Source: Acidimicrobiia bacterium
GTDB lineage: Bacteria; Actinomycetota; Acidimicrobiia; Acidimicrobiales; AC-14
NCBI GenBank assembly: GCA_023264995.1
Contig: JAHFUR010000005.1
Coordinates: 1 to 64,000, forward strand
Direction of reading: 5' to 3'
Length of the DNA: 64,000 nt
The notes beneath the pieces are model-generated. The model was not told where the DNA came from. It saw nothing but the letters and a program-made list of their open reading frames with translations, and ran no database searches. This document shows, one piece after another, positions 1 to 8,528 of this stretch (its first letter is position 1; every line of letters begins with the position of its first letter). A program made the translations under genes and the position numbers.

Positions 1-75
1 GATGGCGGCGATGACGGCCCCGAAGGAGGCAGTCACGTTCGAAATCTTGCGGGAACCAGGCTTGGGTGTGTTCAT
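1..75 (-). CDS. N-terminal fragment of an unidentified protein, cut by the window edge
   Basis: Only 25 codons are inside the window, reading MNTPKPGSRKISNVTASFGA and then VIAAI. The ATG at 75 is chosen because AAGGG (86-82) sits six bases upstream; an in-frame ATG at 81 would abut that ribosome site directly. A basic, polar head is followed by the beginning of a hydrophobic stretch, which would fit a membrane anchor or signal peptide, but the fragment is too short to assign a family. The neighbouring 490 bp is empty, so it is probably the first gene of its own unit. Confidence 0.5.
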   Translation of the reverse strand, partial: MNTPKPGSRKISNVTASFGAVIAAI

Positions 76-81
76 GCTCAT

Positions 82-572
82 CCCTTGTCGGTGGGGCCCT
101 CGACGACCCTGTGGGTACTCACGTAGCCGCGGGCAGGCGTGACATGGCACACCTCTCCCGCATTGACCGCTGTGGTCTATCACGGCCGGCAGGGCAGGGA
201 AAGGACCGTTTTCGGCCGTTTTGGGCCGCTGACCTGGGCTTTTGTGGCCTGTTGGAGCCGCGTTGGAGGGCCAACGCGCGTCGTTGGAGGGGCCATGCCG
301 CCCTCATGGAGCCCGTTCCCGTGGTTATCCACACGCTGGGGCCGGAAATGACGTCGAAGTGCCCGGTCCGGCGCTTCGGAAAAATGTTCCGCCCCTTCAG
401 GCTCGTGAACCCTCGAGCCCGCCCGTTGACGGGCCCCAATTGGCCCGCGGATCCGCCTCGGCGGGCCAGGTCGAGGGTGGATCCCCAACCCTCAACCCTC
501 GATCTACCCCCTGTGACCAGCCCACGGCCGGCGATCTGATGCGTCACCGGCCCGGCCCGGACCGCAGGCGGG
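82..572. other. Intergenic region, no supported gene
   Basis: About 490 bp between the fragment at the left edge and the secreted GH25-like gene. Open frames exist on both strands but overlap each other, lack ribosome sites and have the composition of random high-GC sequence. Two short GC hairpins are visible: GCCCG-TTGA-CGGGC at 421-434, and an overlapping GGGCC/GGCCC at 431-446. Neither is followed by a T tract. I see no tRNA or recognisable regulatory element. Confidence 0.4.
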
Positions 573-1307
573 TCAGCAGGTGAAGTCGGCGTCGTACCCA
601 CCGGAGGGGTACTGGACCAGCGCGACCGGGCCGCCGGTGAAGGATGCCGAGCACAGCGCCGGCGCCTCCTCGGCCGTCGAGGCGCCGGCCACCCAGGTCG
701 GCAGGCCGAGCTGGGCGCCGCCCGTGATCTGCCCCCACTGGTAGCCGGTGGAATAGACGCCCACCGCGGGGACGCCGGCGACGGACACCAGGTAGTCGAC
801 GGACCCTCGGACCGACTCGACGTTCAGGGCCACGTCGGCCGACCACGAGTTCATGGTCTCGACGTCGAGCCACCACACCGACCGCGACGCCGCGCCCGTC
901 CTGGCCGCGGCCCGATCGAACGCGTCCTGGGCGGCGAAGTAGCCGTAGTTGTACGCACAGCCCGCCTCGTCGCCCGAGCCGCACGCCCTCGGGCCGTCGG
1001 TGCGGTACCACGACGTGCGGACGGTGGCCGGCCCAGGGTTGCCGGTGTTCATGTAGAACGCCGGCGCCACCCGGCGGGCCGTCAACGCCCAGGCGTACTG
1101 CTCGGCCAGGCACGGGTTCTCGCCGTAGGCCAGCCCGTCGCTCACCCCGACGATCCCGAAGGCAAGGTCCCGGGGGAGCCGTTCACCGCACTGGGGGTAG
1201 CCGACGTCGTAGCCCACCGTGGTGCGGGCGGCCAGCGCCGCGCCCGCCGGCACCAGGATGACCAAGGCCGACAGCGAGGCGACCACCGCCAACCGTGCGA
1301 CACGCAT
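573..1307 (-). CDS. Secreted GH25-like (DUF1906-type) glycoside hydrolase-like protein
   Basis: A 244-residue protein with a clear Sec signal peptide: MRVAR head, hydrophobic core, Ala-rich cleavage region ending near residue 26. The mature part starts with GYDVGYPQCG and carries VWWLDVETMNSW around the middle. Both are typical of the TIM-barrel family related to GH25 lysozymes and the Rv2525c/DUF1906 group, in which a DVE-type motif lies at the barrel mouth. Several Cys pairs fit an exported protein. Its role would be cell-wall or polysaccharide hydrolysis outside the cell, but the substrate cannot be told from sequence. It follows the GH16 gene on the same strand by 35 bp, so co-expression is plausible. 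No strong ribosome site precedes the ATG. Confidence 0.7.
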   Translation of the reverse strand: MRVARLAVVASLSALVILVPAGAALAARTTVGYDVGYPQCGERLPRDLAFGIVGVSDGLAYGENPCLAEQYAWALTARRVAPAFYMNTGNPGPATVRTSWYRTDGPRACGSGDEAGCAYNYGYFAAQDAFDRAAARTGAASRSVWWLDVETMNSWSADVALNVESVRGSVDYLVSVAGVPAVGVYSTGYQWGQITGGAQLGLPTWVAGASTAEEAPALCSASFTGGPVALVQYPSGGYDADFTC

Positions 1308-1342
1308 CCGCGGAGCCTAGGCCCCTCGGGGTGGGCCAGGCG

Positions 1343-2242
1343 CTACTTCCAGGCCCGCACGTAGTCGACCTGCATGGTGGCGGGGAACGCCGGGGGGGCC
1401 GCCGGGTCGAGCCGGTTGCCGCCGACCCCGAGGCCCTGGGTGAGGGCCAGCATGAAGGGCTGGTCGAACGGCTGGGGGGCGACGAGGGGTGCGGCCGGCG
1501 TAATCGGTTCGTTCACGCACACCGTGCCGTCGAAGCTGATCTTGATCGACGTCGCCGTCCACTCCACCACGTAGGTGTGCCAGTCGGTGACCTTCAGCAG
1601 GCAGTAGTTGTTGGTCTGCGCCGCCGTCCCCGGCCAGTAGTGGATGTACGGGATGGCCCGGTCGTTGTAGAGGCTGTACACCTCGGCCACGTCGATCTCG
1701 CCCGACAGCGGCCAGGCCCCGTACTTCAAGGCGTTGTCCGGCCACATCCACAGGGCGCCATGCAAGCCCTTGGTCGTGGCGGCCGGGAACTTGGCCCGGA
1801 ACTCGTACCGCCCGAAGGCCTGGCTCCACTTCCGGTAGGTCGAGACCATGCCCGAGGTGTACTGGGTGCTGTAGGTCGACGCCGGCGTCACACACGTGAA
1901 CGGCGCCGCCGCCTTGCGCACGGTCAGGTTGAGCGACCCGCCGGCGACGGCGATGTTGCTGGGACTGTCGACGTAGCAGTCGTCCTGGGAGCCGAACCCG
2001 CTGGTCACCGACGTCTGGGGGACCCACAGGTTGCGGTTGAGCGACGTCCCGTCGAAGTTGTCGGCCAGCGTGCACACCCAGGGCGTGCCGTTGGGCTTCA
2101 GGACCGTCGCGCCGCACCCGCTCGTGGCCGGCGCCGTTCTCGTGCGCACGGCGGCTCCGGCCGGCGCCACTGTGGCGGCCAACGCCGCGAACAGGGTCGC
2201 CCCCACCACCAGCAGGCGGCCACGACCACACGTCCTGATCAT
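1343..2242 (-). CDS. Secreted family 16 glycoside hydrolase (beta-glucanase-like)
   Basis: 299 residues. The ATG at 2242 is preferred over an upstream in-frame start at 2362 because it places a standard signal peptide (MIRTCGRGRLL, hydrophobic core, cleavage near AGA/AVR) at the N terminus. The GH16 active-site signature ExDxxE is present as GEIDVAE, with Glu nucleophile, Asp and Glu acid/base all retained. The surrounding Trp-rich beta-sandwich segments (LHGALWMWPDN, WHTYVVEWTA) match laminarinase/lichenase-type enzymes. Expected role: extracellular endo-hydrolysis of beta-glucans, or remodelling of the cell's own exopolysaccharide. Paired Cys residues suggest an exported fold. It lies directly upstream of the GH25-like gene. 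Confidence 0.85.
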   Translation of the reverse strand: MIRTCGRGRLLVVGATLFAALAATVAPAGAAVRTRTAPATSGCGATVLKPNGTPWVCTLADNFDGTSLNRNLWVPQTSVTSGFGSQDDCYVDSPSNIAVAGGSLNLTVRKAAAPFTCVTPASTYSTQYTSGMVSTYRKWSQAFGRYEFRAKFPAATTKGLHGALWMWPDNALKYGAWPLSGEIDVAEVYSLYNDRAIPYIHYWPGTAAQTNNYCLLKVTDWHTYVVEWTATSIKISFDGTVCVNEPITPAAPLVAPQPFDQPFMLALTQGLGVGGNRLDPAAPPAFPATMQVDYVRAWK

Positions 2243-2374
2243 CGAACCACTCCCGAGCACGGCACGACCCCTCCTTCGGAACCGGCACTGCGTCCTTCGA
2301 CTATCGGGTGCCGGCGACGTCGACTTGAGCCGGTCGTCCCGAGCGCCGCCGGCCGGGGTCACCCCGCCGGCGGG

Positions 2375-2665
2375 TCAGCCTTCGTTCCGAGCCGACCGCA
2401 GAAGCTCCCGTTCACGCTCCCATTGCGCCTTGATGCTCCCGCCGCAGAGCCGCCGTAGGGCAAGGGCGCCGAGACAGCAGGCGGCGACCACGCCCGGGAC
2501 CAGGTACGCCAGCTGATCGGAGAGCGCCGCCCGTCGGTGCTCAGTGTCGCCGGTCCGGTACAGGTCGCCGTAACGAAGACGGAAGTAGAGGGCCAGGCTG
2601 AGCGCCAGCAGGCTGAGGACGGCGAGGCACCGGTCGGACCAGTCGCCCGTCAGAGCGCGGCGCAC
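2375..2665 (-). CDS. Small membrane protein of unknown function
   Basis: 96 residues when started at the GTG at 2665, which overlaps the end of the beta-propeller gene by 16 bp. A longer frame from 2734 would overlap much more. Two hydrophobic segments are visible (around CLAVLSLLALSLALYF and LAYLVPGVVAACCLGALAL), separated by a polar loop, followed by a charged Arg/Glu-rich tail. No family is recognised. Overlap and same strand suggest translation coupled to the upstream gene. Start choice and reality of the gene are both uncertain. Confidence 0.45.
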   Translation of the reverse strand: MRRALTGDWSDRCLAVLSLLALSLALYFRLRYGDLYRTGDTEHRRAALSDQLAYLVPGVVAACCLGALALRRLCGGSIKAQWERERELLRSARNEG

Positions 2666-4440
2666 TGCCCGGTCTTGGCCGCCGCGGCATTGGGCTGGCC
2701 GGAGTTGGTGGGCGACGGGCTGTTGCCGGCACATGCCAGCGTGGCGAAGATCGTGTTCGCCTTGACGATGGCCAGGCTCGGGTTGTTGGAGACGGTGACA
2801 TTGCCGGAGACGGCGTTGCCTCCCACGGTGAGGCCGGTGGTGGCGCCGGTCAGGCTGACATCGCCCGCCACCCGGTTGCCGGCGCAGCCCATCGCCGGGT
2901 CACCGACGCGTGCCGGGGAGCGGGCGCCCGTGACCACGACGCCCCGGTCGCTGCTGCCCACCGGGGCCGCCACCTGCGAGCCGCACAGGCTGAAGTACGA
3001 CGGTGCCGTCGCCAGCACCCCGTTGGTGATCCGTGACCCGTTCACGGTGAGGGCACCCCCCGGGTCGACGGTGACCGGCCCGATGACACGCGCGTTGGTG
3101 ATGCAGACGCTCTCGGCCCCGCCGACCGTGACCGGGCCGACCACGTCGCCGGACAGGGAGCGGGTGCACGATGGCGGCGCCGGCGTGGCCAGGGCGTAGA
3201 GCCTCGTGTCCGACGAGCCCACGTAGACCACGCCGTTGGCGACGGCCGGCGAGGAGCGCAGCGCCCCGCCGGTGGGCACCGTCCGCAGGGGCGAGCACAG
3301 CTTCGGAGCGCCGGCGCAACCAGCCGAGCCCAACGCGTCGAAGACGGCGAGCGACCCCCCGTCGGATCCCACGTACACCAGCCCGTTGGCCACGGCGGGC
3401 GACGAGCCGACGACGCCGGGCGTCGGTGCCGTCCACAGCACCGCACCGGTGGGCGCATCGAGCGCGTAGACCTTGGCGTCGTCGGAGCCGACGTAGACCA
3501 CGCCGTCCGAGACCGCCGGCGAGGAACGCACCGACGCGCCGGTGATCGTCTTCCAGGCCACCTGGCCCGTGGTGGCGTTCAAGGCGTACAGCCCGGCGTC
3601 GTCGGACCCGACGTACACGACGCCGTTCGCCACCGCCGGCGACGAGCCGACGGAGGCGCCCGTCGTCGTCTTCCACCGCACGGCACCCGTTGCCGCGTCC
3701 AGCGCGTACACCGCCTTGTCGTCCGAGCCGACGTAGACCGCTCCTCCCGCGACGGCCGGCGACGAGCGCACGGCGGCGCCGGTGATCGTCTTCCAGACCA
3801 CCTGGCCCGTCGTGGCGTTCAGGGCGTACAGCCCGGCGTCATCGGACCCGACGTACACCAGGCCGTTCGAAACGACAGGCGAGGAACGGACGATGGCGCC
3901 AACGTTGGTCACCCATCGGGCCGAGCACGTCCTGGGGGGCCCGGCGGAGCAGTTGAACAGGCCGGCCGCGTCGAAGGCGTACAGCTTGCCGTCGTCGGAG
4001 CCGACGTAGACGGTCCCCTCGGCGACGGCCGGCGAGGACCGCACCGCCCCGCCCGTCGCCGCGGTCCACAACGGGGAGCACGTTCCTGGCGAGCCGGCCG
4101 AACAGTTGGCCACGCCGGCCGCGTCGAAGGCGTAGAGCTTGCCGTCGTCGGAGCCGACGTAGACCGTGCCGCCGGCGACGGCCGGCGAGGAAACGACGGC
4201 GTTCCCGGTGGGCGCCGTCCACACCGTGGCCAGCGCCCCCACGTTGCCGGCGCTGACGGCGGTTTCTGCCGGGTTGAGCCCGAGGTGGGCCGGACCGGAA
4301 CGGAACGTCGGCCAGTCGGCGGCGAACACGACCGAACCCGTGGCGACGGTCGTGACGGCGGCGGCCAGCGCCACCAGGATGGACGAGAACGCACGTCCGG
4401 CTTGGCCCCGACCCGGCCTCCGCCGGGATCCCCCGGCCAT
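2650..4440 (-). CDS. Exported PQQ-type beta-propeller repeat protein
   Basis: 596 residues from the ATG at 4440, which is preceded by a G-rich stretch and places a signal-like segment (SSILVALAAAVTTVATG) at residues 19-40. The in-frame extension to 4722 would run into the start of the divergent gene. The body has about nine repeats of roughly 40 residues with the core SSPAVAxGxVYVGSDDxxLYALDA, typical of PQQ/BamB-like beta-propeller blades. The C-terminal 170 residues change to Gly/Val/Asn-rich repeats (GPVTVxPGGALTVNGS, GNVTVSNN), suggesting a beta-helix or stalk. Such proteins usually bind ligands or act as surface scaffolds. No PQQ-dehydrogenase catalytic context is nearby, so enzymatic activity is not claimed. 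Confidence 0.75.
   Translation of the reverse strand: MAGGSRRRPGRGQAGRAFSSILVALAAAVTTVATGSVVFAADWPTFRSGPAHLGLNPAETAVSAGNVGALATVWTAPTGNAVVSSPAVAGGTVYVGSDDGKLYAFDAAGVANCSAGSPGTCSPLWTAATGGAVRSSPAVAEGTVYVGSDDGKLYAFDAAGLFNCSAGPPRTCSARWVTNVGAIVRSSPVVSNGLVYVGSDDAGLYALNATTGQVVWKTITGAAVRSSPAVAGGAVYVGSDDKAVYALDAATGAVRWKTTTGASVGSSPAVANGVVYVGSDDAGLYALNATTGQVAWKTITGASVRSSPAVSDGVVYVGSDDAKVYALDAPTGAVLWTAPTPGVVGSSPAVANGLVYVGSDGGSLAVFDALGSAGCAGAPKLCSPLRTVPTGGALRSSPAVANGVVYVGSSDTRLYALATPAPPSCTRSLSGDVVGPVTVGGAESVCITNARVIGPVTVDPGGALTVNGSRITNGVLATAPSYFSLCGSQVAAPVGSSDRGVVVTGARSPARVGDPAMGCAGNRVAGDVSLTGATTGLTVGGNAVSGNVTVSNNPSLAIVKANTIFATLACAGNSPSPTNSGQPNAAAAKTGQCAAL
3538..3865 (-). repeat. Near-identical tandem blade repeats inside the beta-propeller gene
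   Basis: The stretches starting near 3538 and near 3778 are almost identical over about 85 bp, both encoding the VYVGSDDAGLYALNATTG blade followed by VWKTITGA or AWKTITGA. They are separated by one related but more divergent blade. The 240-bp spacing equals two blades, so recent duplication of a two-blade unit or gene conversion is likely. Confidence 0.7.
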
Positions 4441-4615
4441 ACCCAACCCCCCACGGCTTCTCAACCTCTGCGTGCCTCCGTCTCGCCTGCCAGCCGGTCC
4501 AGGGTAGATGACCCCGAGCCCGGCGCCATGAACCGCGACCACGGCCATGGCGGCCGGCGCCGCCCGCCCCGGCGGGCCGGGCTCAGCCCGGGAGCGCCGA
4601 CCATACTTTCGAGCC

Positions 4616-6118
4616 ATGGGGCACGGGGGCCTGGACGAGGTGGGCGGCGACCCTAGCCCTGCCGCGGAGATCTCCCCCGTCACCCGCAGCGAAACGGCAT
4701 GGCTGCTGCTGGTCGCCGCCACGACGCTCTACATCGTCCTCACGGTGCAGTGGACGATGCGCAACCACGATGGCTTCGGGACGCTGGGCTACGACCTGGG
4801 GAACTTCGACCAAGGGGTCTGGCTTCTGAGCCGCCTGAAGCAGCCCTTCATCACCATCACGGGACGCCACCTCTTCGGCGACCACACCTCGTTCATCCTG
4901 GTGGCCCTGGCCCCGGTCTACCGGTTCGCCCCCTCGGCGAAGGTGCTGCTCGCCGCCCAGGCCTGCGCCTTGGGCTTGAGCGCGGTACCGGTGTTCCTCA
5001 TCGCCCGGGAGAAGCTGTGCAACGAGCTCCTGGCCAGCGCCATCGCGGTTGCGTTCCTCGCTCACCCGGCCCTGGCGTCCACCGCCTTCGAGCAGTTCCA
5101 CCCTGATTCGTTCGAGGTACCGCTACTGCTGTTCGCGCTCTGGTTCATGATCCGAGCCCGATGGCGGCCGTTCCTCGCCTGCGTCGTTGCCCTCCTCCTC
5201 GTCAAGGAGGACGTCGGCGCGTTGACTCTGGCGCTCGGGATCTACGTGGCCGTGCGCCACAGCCGGCGGGTGGGGCTGCTGACCGTTGGCCTTTCTCTCG
5301 CGTACATGGGCCTCGCTGTCGGCGTGCTGAAACCGCATTGGGGCGTCACCGGCAACTTCTACCTCGGTCGCGTCCCGTTCGGCGGGATCGGCGGGCTGGT
5401 CCGCGCGACGATCTCCCGGCCGTGGGAGGTGGCCCGGTACCTGCTCCGCGACGGTCGCCCCTGGTACGCCTGGCAGATGGTGGGTTCCCTCGGGGCCGTG
5501 TCACTGCTCGCCCCCGAGATGCTCCTCGTCGCCACCGTCCCGTTCGCCGCCAACATGCTGAGCACGTTCACCTACCAGCACCAGATCCGGTACCACTACG
5601 GGACCCTGGTCCTGCCCGTGCTGATCACCGCGGCCATCTTCGGCGTGGCCCGCGCCGCCACCGAGCGGGAGCGTGCCCGCCTCGTCGCGCTGATGGTGGT
5701 GAGCGCGCTGGTCTCGGCGTTCTTGTGGAGCCCGGTCCCCGGCGCCCGCCATCCCGGCTACATGGGAAACCCGCGTTCGGAGTTCGTCCGCGACGCCCGG
5801 GCCGCCATCCGTTTGATCCCCGACGACGCCACCGTCTCGGCCTTCTATCCGTTCACCACGCACCTGACCCACCGGGAGCGGATCTACGAGTTCCCGAACC
5901 CGTTCAGTGCCCATTGGTGGGGTCTCGGCGACCGCGACGGCCAGCGGCTGGCGGCGGCTGACGACGTCGATTTCGTCGTGCTGCCAAAGCAGGGCGTCTT
6001 CTACACGCCCGAGCTCTCCAAGGTCGTGGCCTCGCTGCAGGACCGCTTCGGGACCGCCTTCGACTCCGAGAACGTGGTGCTGCTCCAACGCCGCGGGTCG
6101 CCAGCTCGCCCGTCGTAG
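4616..6118 (+). CDS. DUF2079-family polytopic membrane protein
   Basis: 500 residues from the ATG at 4616; an upstream in-frame start at 4547 adds a low-complexity Ala/Arg/Gly segment typical of non-coding GC-rich sequence. About ten membrane segments are visible. Near the first external loop is DGFGTLGYDLGNFDQGVW, followed by a GRHLFGDHTSFI motif. These are hallmarks of DUF2079 proteins, which have the fold of GT-C lipid-linked sugar transferases. A soluble C-terminal part (ARAAIRLIPDDATVSAF, YEFPNPF) also fits that family. Likely role: transfer of an undecaprenyl-linked sugar outside the membrane, by analogy only. Divergent from the beta-propeller gene. Confidence 0.7.
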   Translation: MGHGGLDEVGGDPSPAAEISPVTRSETAWLLLVAATTLYIVLTVQWTMRNHDGFGTLGYDLGNFDQGVWLLSRLKQPFITITGRHLFGDHTSFILVALAPVYRFAPSAKVLLAAQACALGLSAVPVFLIAREKLCNELLASAIAVAFLAHPALASTAFEQFHPDSFEVPLLLFALWFMIRARWRPFLACVVALLLVKEDVGALTLALGIYVAVRHSRRVGLLTVGLSLAYMGLAVGVLKPHWGVTGNFYLGRVPFGGIGGLVRATISRPWEVARYLLRDGRPWYAWQMVGSLGAVSLLAPEMLLVATVPFAANMLSTFTYQHQIRYHYGTLVLPVLITAAIFGVARAATERERARLVALMVVSALVSAFLWSPVPGARHPGYMGNPRSEFVRDARAAIRLIPDDATVSAFYPFTTHLTHRERIYEFPNPFSAHWWGLGDRDGQRLAAADDVDFVVLPKQGVFYTPELSKVVASLQDRFGTAFDSENVVLLQRRGSPARPS

Positions 6119-6128
6119 CCGGCCCGCA

Positions 6129-6170
6129 GGAGGCGCCGACGGACCGACGCCGGCCTGAACCTTCCGGCTC
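6129..6170. repeat. Intergenic repeat element, copy 1 (partner at 10129-10170)
   Basis: This 42-bp stretch matches 33 of 42 positions of the sequence 4,000 bp further right, including identical GGAGGCGCCG and CGCCGGCCTG cores. It lies between convergent genes and has weak hairpin potential (GCCG/CGGC), so it may act as a bidirectional terminator, or the two copies may mark the ends of an inserted segment. Confidence 0.45.
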
Positions 6171-6178
6171 TCCTAGCC

Positions 6179-6706
6179 TCAGACCTTCGTCCAGATCCCG
6201 CAGCTCTCGGTGATGAAGCCGGCGTCGGTCGGCGCGATGGTGACGGTTGACGGGCCAGGCGCGAGGTGGTTGGCGATGATGCCGGAGAGCGAGCCGCTGA
6301 AGTCGGAGACCCGCTCCCAGTAGCAATCCCTCGTGGTGCCCGGCGCTGAGTAGGTCCCCGGAGCGATGTCGATCCCGACCTTCCACGTCCCGACACCGAA
6401 GCTCGTCCGCGGCCCCGGCGGGCTCGTCGTCGTGGGCGTCGTTGGGACCGGCGTCGTCGAGATGATCCCGGTCGTGCCCCGTGTCGTCGTCAGAGCGACG
6501 GTGGACGTCGTCGTCGGAGCGACGGTCGACGTCGTCGCCCGGGTGGCCGGAGGCGCGGGCAGCGACGAGACAGTGCTCTGGGTGGCCGACACAACCGCGG
6601 TCGTTTTTGTGCCCGTCGCCGCGCCGGCAGCGATCCCAATGATCAGGGCGATCACCGCTGTAGCCACGAGCTGCCATGTCCGCCAGGTCCGCACGGCCTC
6701 CGCCAC
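6179..6706 (-). CDS. Membrane-anchored protein with Thr-rich stalk and extracellular Cys-containing domain
   Basis: 175 residues. The GTG at 6706 is chosen because GGGAGG lies six bases upstream; the open frame continues to 6841 but without a ribosome site. Residues 8-30 form one membrane segment (LVATAVIALIIGIAAGAATG). A long Thr/Ser/Pro linker follows (about residues 45-100). The C-terminal 70-residue domain starts FGVGTWKVGIDIAPGTYSAP and contains CYWERVSDFSG and a final ESCGIWTKV. This domain is common in actinobacterial exported and lipoprotein-like proteins of unknown function, with two Cys probably disulfide-bonded. Convergent with the DUF2079 gene. Function unknown. Confidence 0.7.
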   Translation of the reverse strand: MAEAVRTWRTWQLVATAVIALIIGIAAGAATGTKTTAVVSATQSTVSSLPAPPATRATTSTVAPTTTSTVALTTTRGTTGIISTTPVPTTPTTTSPPGPRTSFGVGTWKVGIDIAPGTYSAPGTTRDCYWERVSDFSGSLSGIIANHLAPGPSTVTIAPTDAGFITESCGIWTKV

Positions 6707-7264
6707 GTCCCGCCTCCCTGGGTCGTCGGCCCCGAGCGTACGCCTAGCCCGCCGGCTTCCGCTGCATCGCCGCGCGCCCGTTGTCGGTGGTACCGCCCCA
6801 GATGACCCTCCTCGTCGTTCTCCAGGGCGAAGGCGGGGCATTCACCCGTTACGGGCGCACCTGCCCGCAGGGGCCCGCTCCGGTCAGGGTGCAGCTCGAC
6901 ATCACCGCGGCCCGCTGCTCGACCTGCGCGGGAGCGTTCAGGCGTTCGCTGGCCATGCCCGGTTGTCGACCACTGGGGCCACACCAGGACCGGCAGGCGT
7001 CGGCAGCAGGGGGCCGTCCTGGGGATCGACGGGGCGTAGCCCAGCGGCCCGTTAGGGGAGGCGAACGGTTTCGATTCTGACGAGCACAACGATTTCGACG
7101 GGGGGGTTGAGTACTACCGCAGATGTCTCACGTCAGCCTGACTGGGGGGGAACGATCTTCGGAGATGGCGCTTCAGCCTCCTGACTGTCGCCTTCCGCTC
7201 GGCCCAAACCCTCAAACCTTTCGGATGTCCGGCGTTCAGCCCCGCCGGAGACCGATCGCTATTT
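6707..7264. other. Long intergenic region without a convincing gene
   Basis: 558 bp between the Thr-rich anchored protein and the two tiny minus-strand genes. Overlapping frames (for example 6781-7080 on the plus strand) have no ribosome site or recognisable domain. Around 7030-7085 a short stretch vaguely resembles tRNA arms (CGTAGCCCAGC, GGTTTCGATTC), but no cloverleaf can be folded. From about 7090 onward the base composition becomes visibly less GC-rich, which fits the left border of an acquired segment. Confidence 0.4.
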
Positions 7265-7450
7265 TCAGCTCAGCCGTAGGTTGGCCGAGGCCGTCTCGGC
7301 CTCGCGACGCCCGCGAGCGATCTCGTTGAGGTCGAGCCTCAACGAGATGCGCTCCCCTTCAGAGAGAAGCTCCGTCGGATCTTTCGGAAGCGGGAGCTCG
7401 ACGCTCGTGCCGACCGGCTCCAGAACGCTACCGTCATCGTGCTCGGTCAT
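7265..7450 (-). CDS. Small acidic protein of unknown function
   Basis: 61 residues, starting at an ATG one base after the stop of the gene at 7452-7676, with GAGGAG eight bases upstream, so it is well supported as a real downstream operon gene. The sequence is polar and charged, with a probable amphipathic helix in the second half (LSEGERISLRLDLNEIARGR). No domain recognised. Its position opposite the DUF5343/peptidase pair suggests it belongs to the same accessory module, but this is inference. Confidence 0.6.
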   Translation of the reverse strand: MTEHDDGSVLEPVGTSVELPLPKDPTELLSEGERISLRLDLNEIARGRREAETASANLRLS

Positions 7451-7451
7451 C

Positions 7452-7676
7452 TCAGGTCTCCTCGTCTACGACAAGCGGTCGGATCTCATCCGCAGGCCAG
7501 GGAATGCGATCGGCGGTGTCAGCGCCGGACGTCGCCCAAGCGACCTCGTCACAAACCCAGACGATCTGAAAGTCCTGCCCTCGCTCTGCGCCGCCGAGGG
7601 CCCTCAGCCTAACCCACTCGCCTTCCGCCGTTCTTGCGCTCACCCGGTCGCCCGAGCCGACCCGTTTGATTTCCAT
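7452..7676 (-). CDS. Small protein of unknown function
   Basis: 74 residues. First gene of a two-gene minus-strand unit, divergent from the DUF5343 gene with 129 bp between the two starts. The N-terminal half (IKRVGSGDRVSARTAEGEWVRL) looks like a small beta-barrel or SH3-like segment; the C terminus is acidic (PWPADEIRPLVVDEET). No ribosome site is obvious upstream of the ATG at 7676, so it may be leaderless or start differently. Function unknown. Confidence 0.5.
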   Translation of the reverse strand: MEIKRVGSGDRVSARTAEGEWVRLRALGGAERGQDFQIVWVCDEVAWATSGADTADRIPWPADEIRPLVVDEET

Positions 7677-7805
7677 ACCGCAAGCATGGTGGATGCCAAC
7701 ATGCCTGCCAAGTAGTTGTCCGCTCGCTGTTTGCCTATGCCGTGGTACTTGCCCACTGACCTCGAACGTGGCAGGCTAGGCACACGATGGTACGAGGAGG
7801 CCACG

Positions 7806-8519
7806 ATGGCAGACACAGAAGCAGGAGCGATCGAGTTCATCCCGCCATACACCGCGTTCGAGACATTTAGGAATCAGTTCGTTCGACTGCAGGGCAAACC
7901 GGTTCCTCCGCGGTTAGACAGGTCCATGTTCCTTGGCATGGCTGGAGGGACACAGAGCCAGATACTCGCGGCGATGCGCAGCTTCAGGCTCATTGGTGAT
8001 CAGGGAGAGGTCAATGAGAATTTCGTCCTGATGACTCATTCCGAGGAGGCACTCAAGCACGGCATGGGCGAGCTACTCCGCCGCTTCTACTCGGACCAGC
8101 TCCATCTTTCGGAACGAAAGGGTACTGCGGCGCAGCTCGAGGAATCGTTCCGATCCTACGGAGTCAGTGGAAGCACGCTCCGCAAGGCGGTGTCGTTCTT
8201 CCTAAACATGGCGAAGTATTCGGAAGTGGAGCTGAGCCCGTACTTTCGACCACCGCAGCAACGCGTAACCGGAAAACGCCGCGCGGCACCCCGACCGGTC
8301 GTGGCGCCACAAAGCTCGGCGCCCCAGACACCGCCTGCAGGGCCCGCTGGAGACTCCTACACCGTGGACCTGCGGTCCGGAGGCCAAGTCGTGCTGTCAT
8401 GTTCGGTGAACATCTTCCGCCTCGACGCACAGGATCGAGAGTTTGTGTTCAACCTCATCGACCGGCTCCGCTCTTACCAGGAGGCTGACCCGCCCGTCGA
8501 AACCTCCTTGGAAGCCTGA
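7806..8519 (+). CDS. DUF5343 domain protein
   Basis: 237 residues. The ATG at 7806 has an excellent ribosome site (GAGGAGG, six bases upstream), so the open frame back to 7716 is not used. Residues 6-150 match the DUF5343 pattern: a FIPPYTAFETFRNQF start, RLDRSMFLGMAGGTQSQIL, then SGSTLRKAVSFFLNMAKYSE at the end of the helical region. This family is a predicted all-helical, winged-helix-like domain of unknown biochemistry. A Pro/Ala linker (about residues 160-185) leads to a small C-terminal beta segment (VDLRSGGQVVLSCSVNIFRL) and a final helix. It ends nine bases before the predicted cysteine peptidase gene, so the two are probably co-translated and may interact. Confidence 0.75.
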   Translation: MADTEAGAIEFIPPYTAFETFRNQFVRLQGKPVPPRLDRSMFLGMAGGTQSQILAAMRSFRLIGDQGEVNENFVLMTHSEEALKHGMGELLRRFYSDQLHLSERKGTAAQLEESFRSYGVSGSTLRKAVSFFLNMAKYSEVELSPYFRPPQQRVTGKRRAAPRPVVAPQSSAPQTPPAGPAGDSYTVDLRSGGQVVLSCSVNIFRLDAQDREFVFNLIDRLRSYQEADPPVETSLEA

Positions 8520-8528
8520 CGTCGAGTC

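Noticed and set aside
6781-7080. 99-codon plus-strand frame in the intergenic region
   Set aside because: No ribosome site, overlaps an equally open minus-strand frame, and no domain-like pattern.
7030-7100. tRNA-like fragments near the left edge of the accessory patch
   Set aside because: No acceptor stem pairing or anticodon arm could be assembled, and there is no match to the 3' end of tRNA-Leu that would indicate an attachment-site duplicate.
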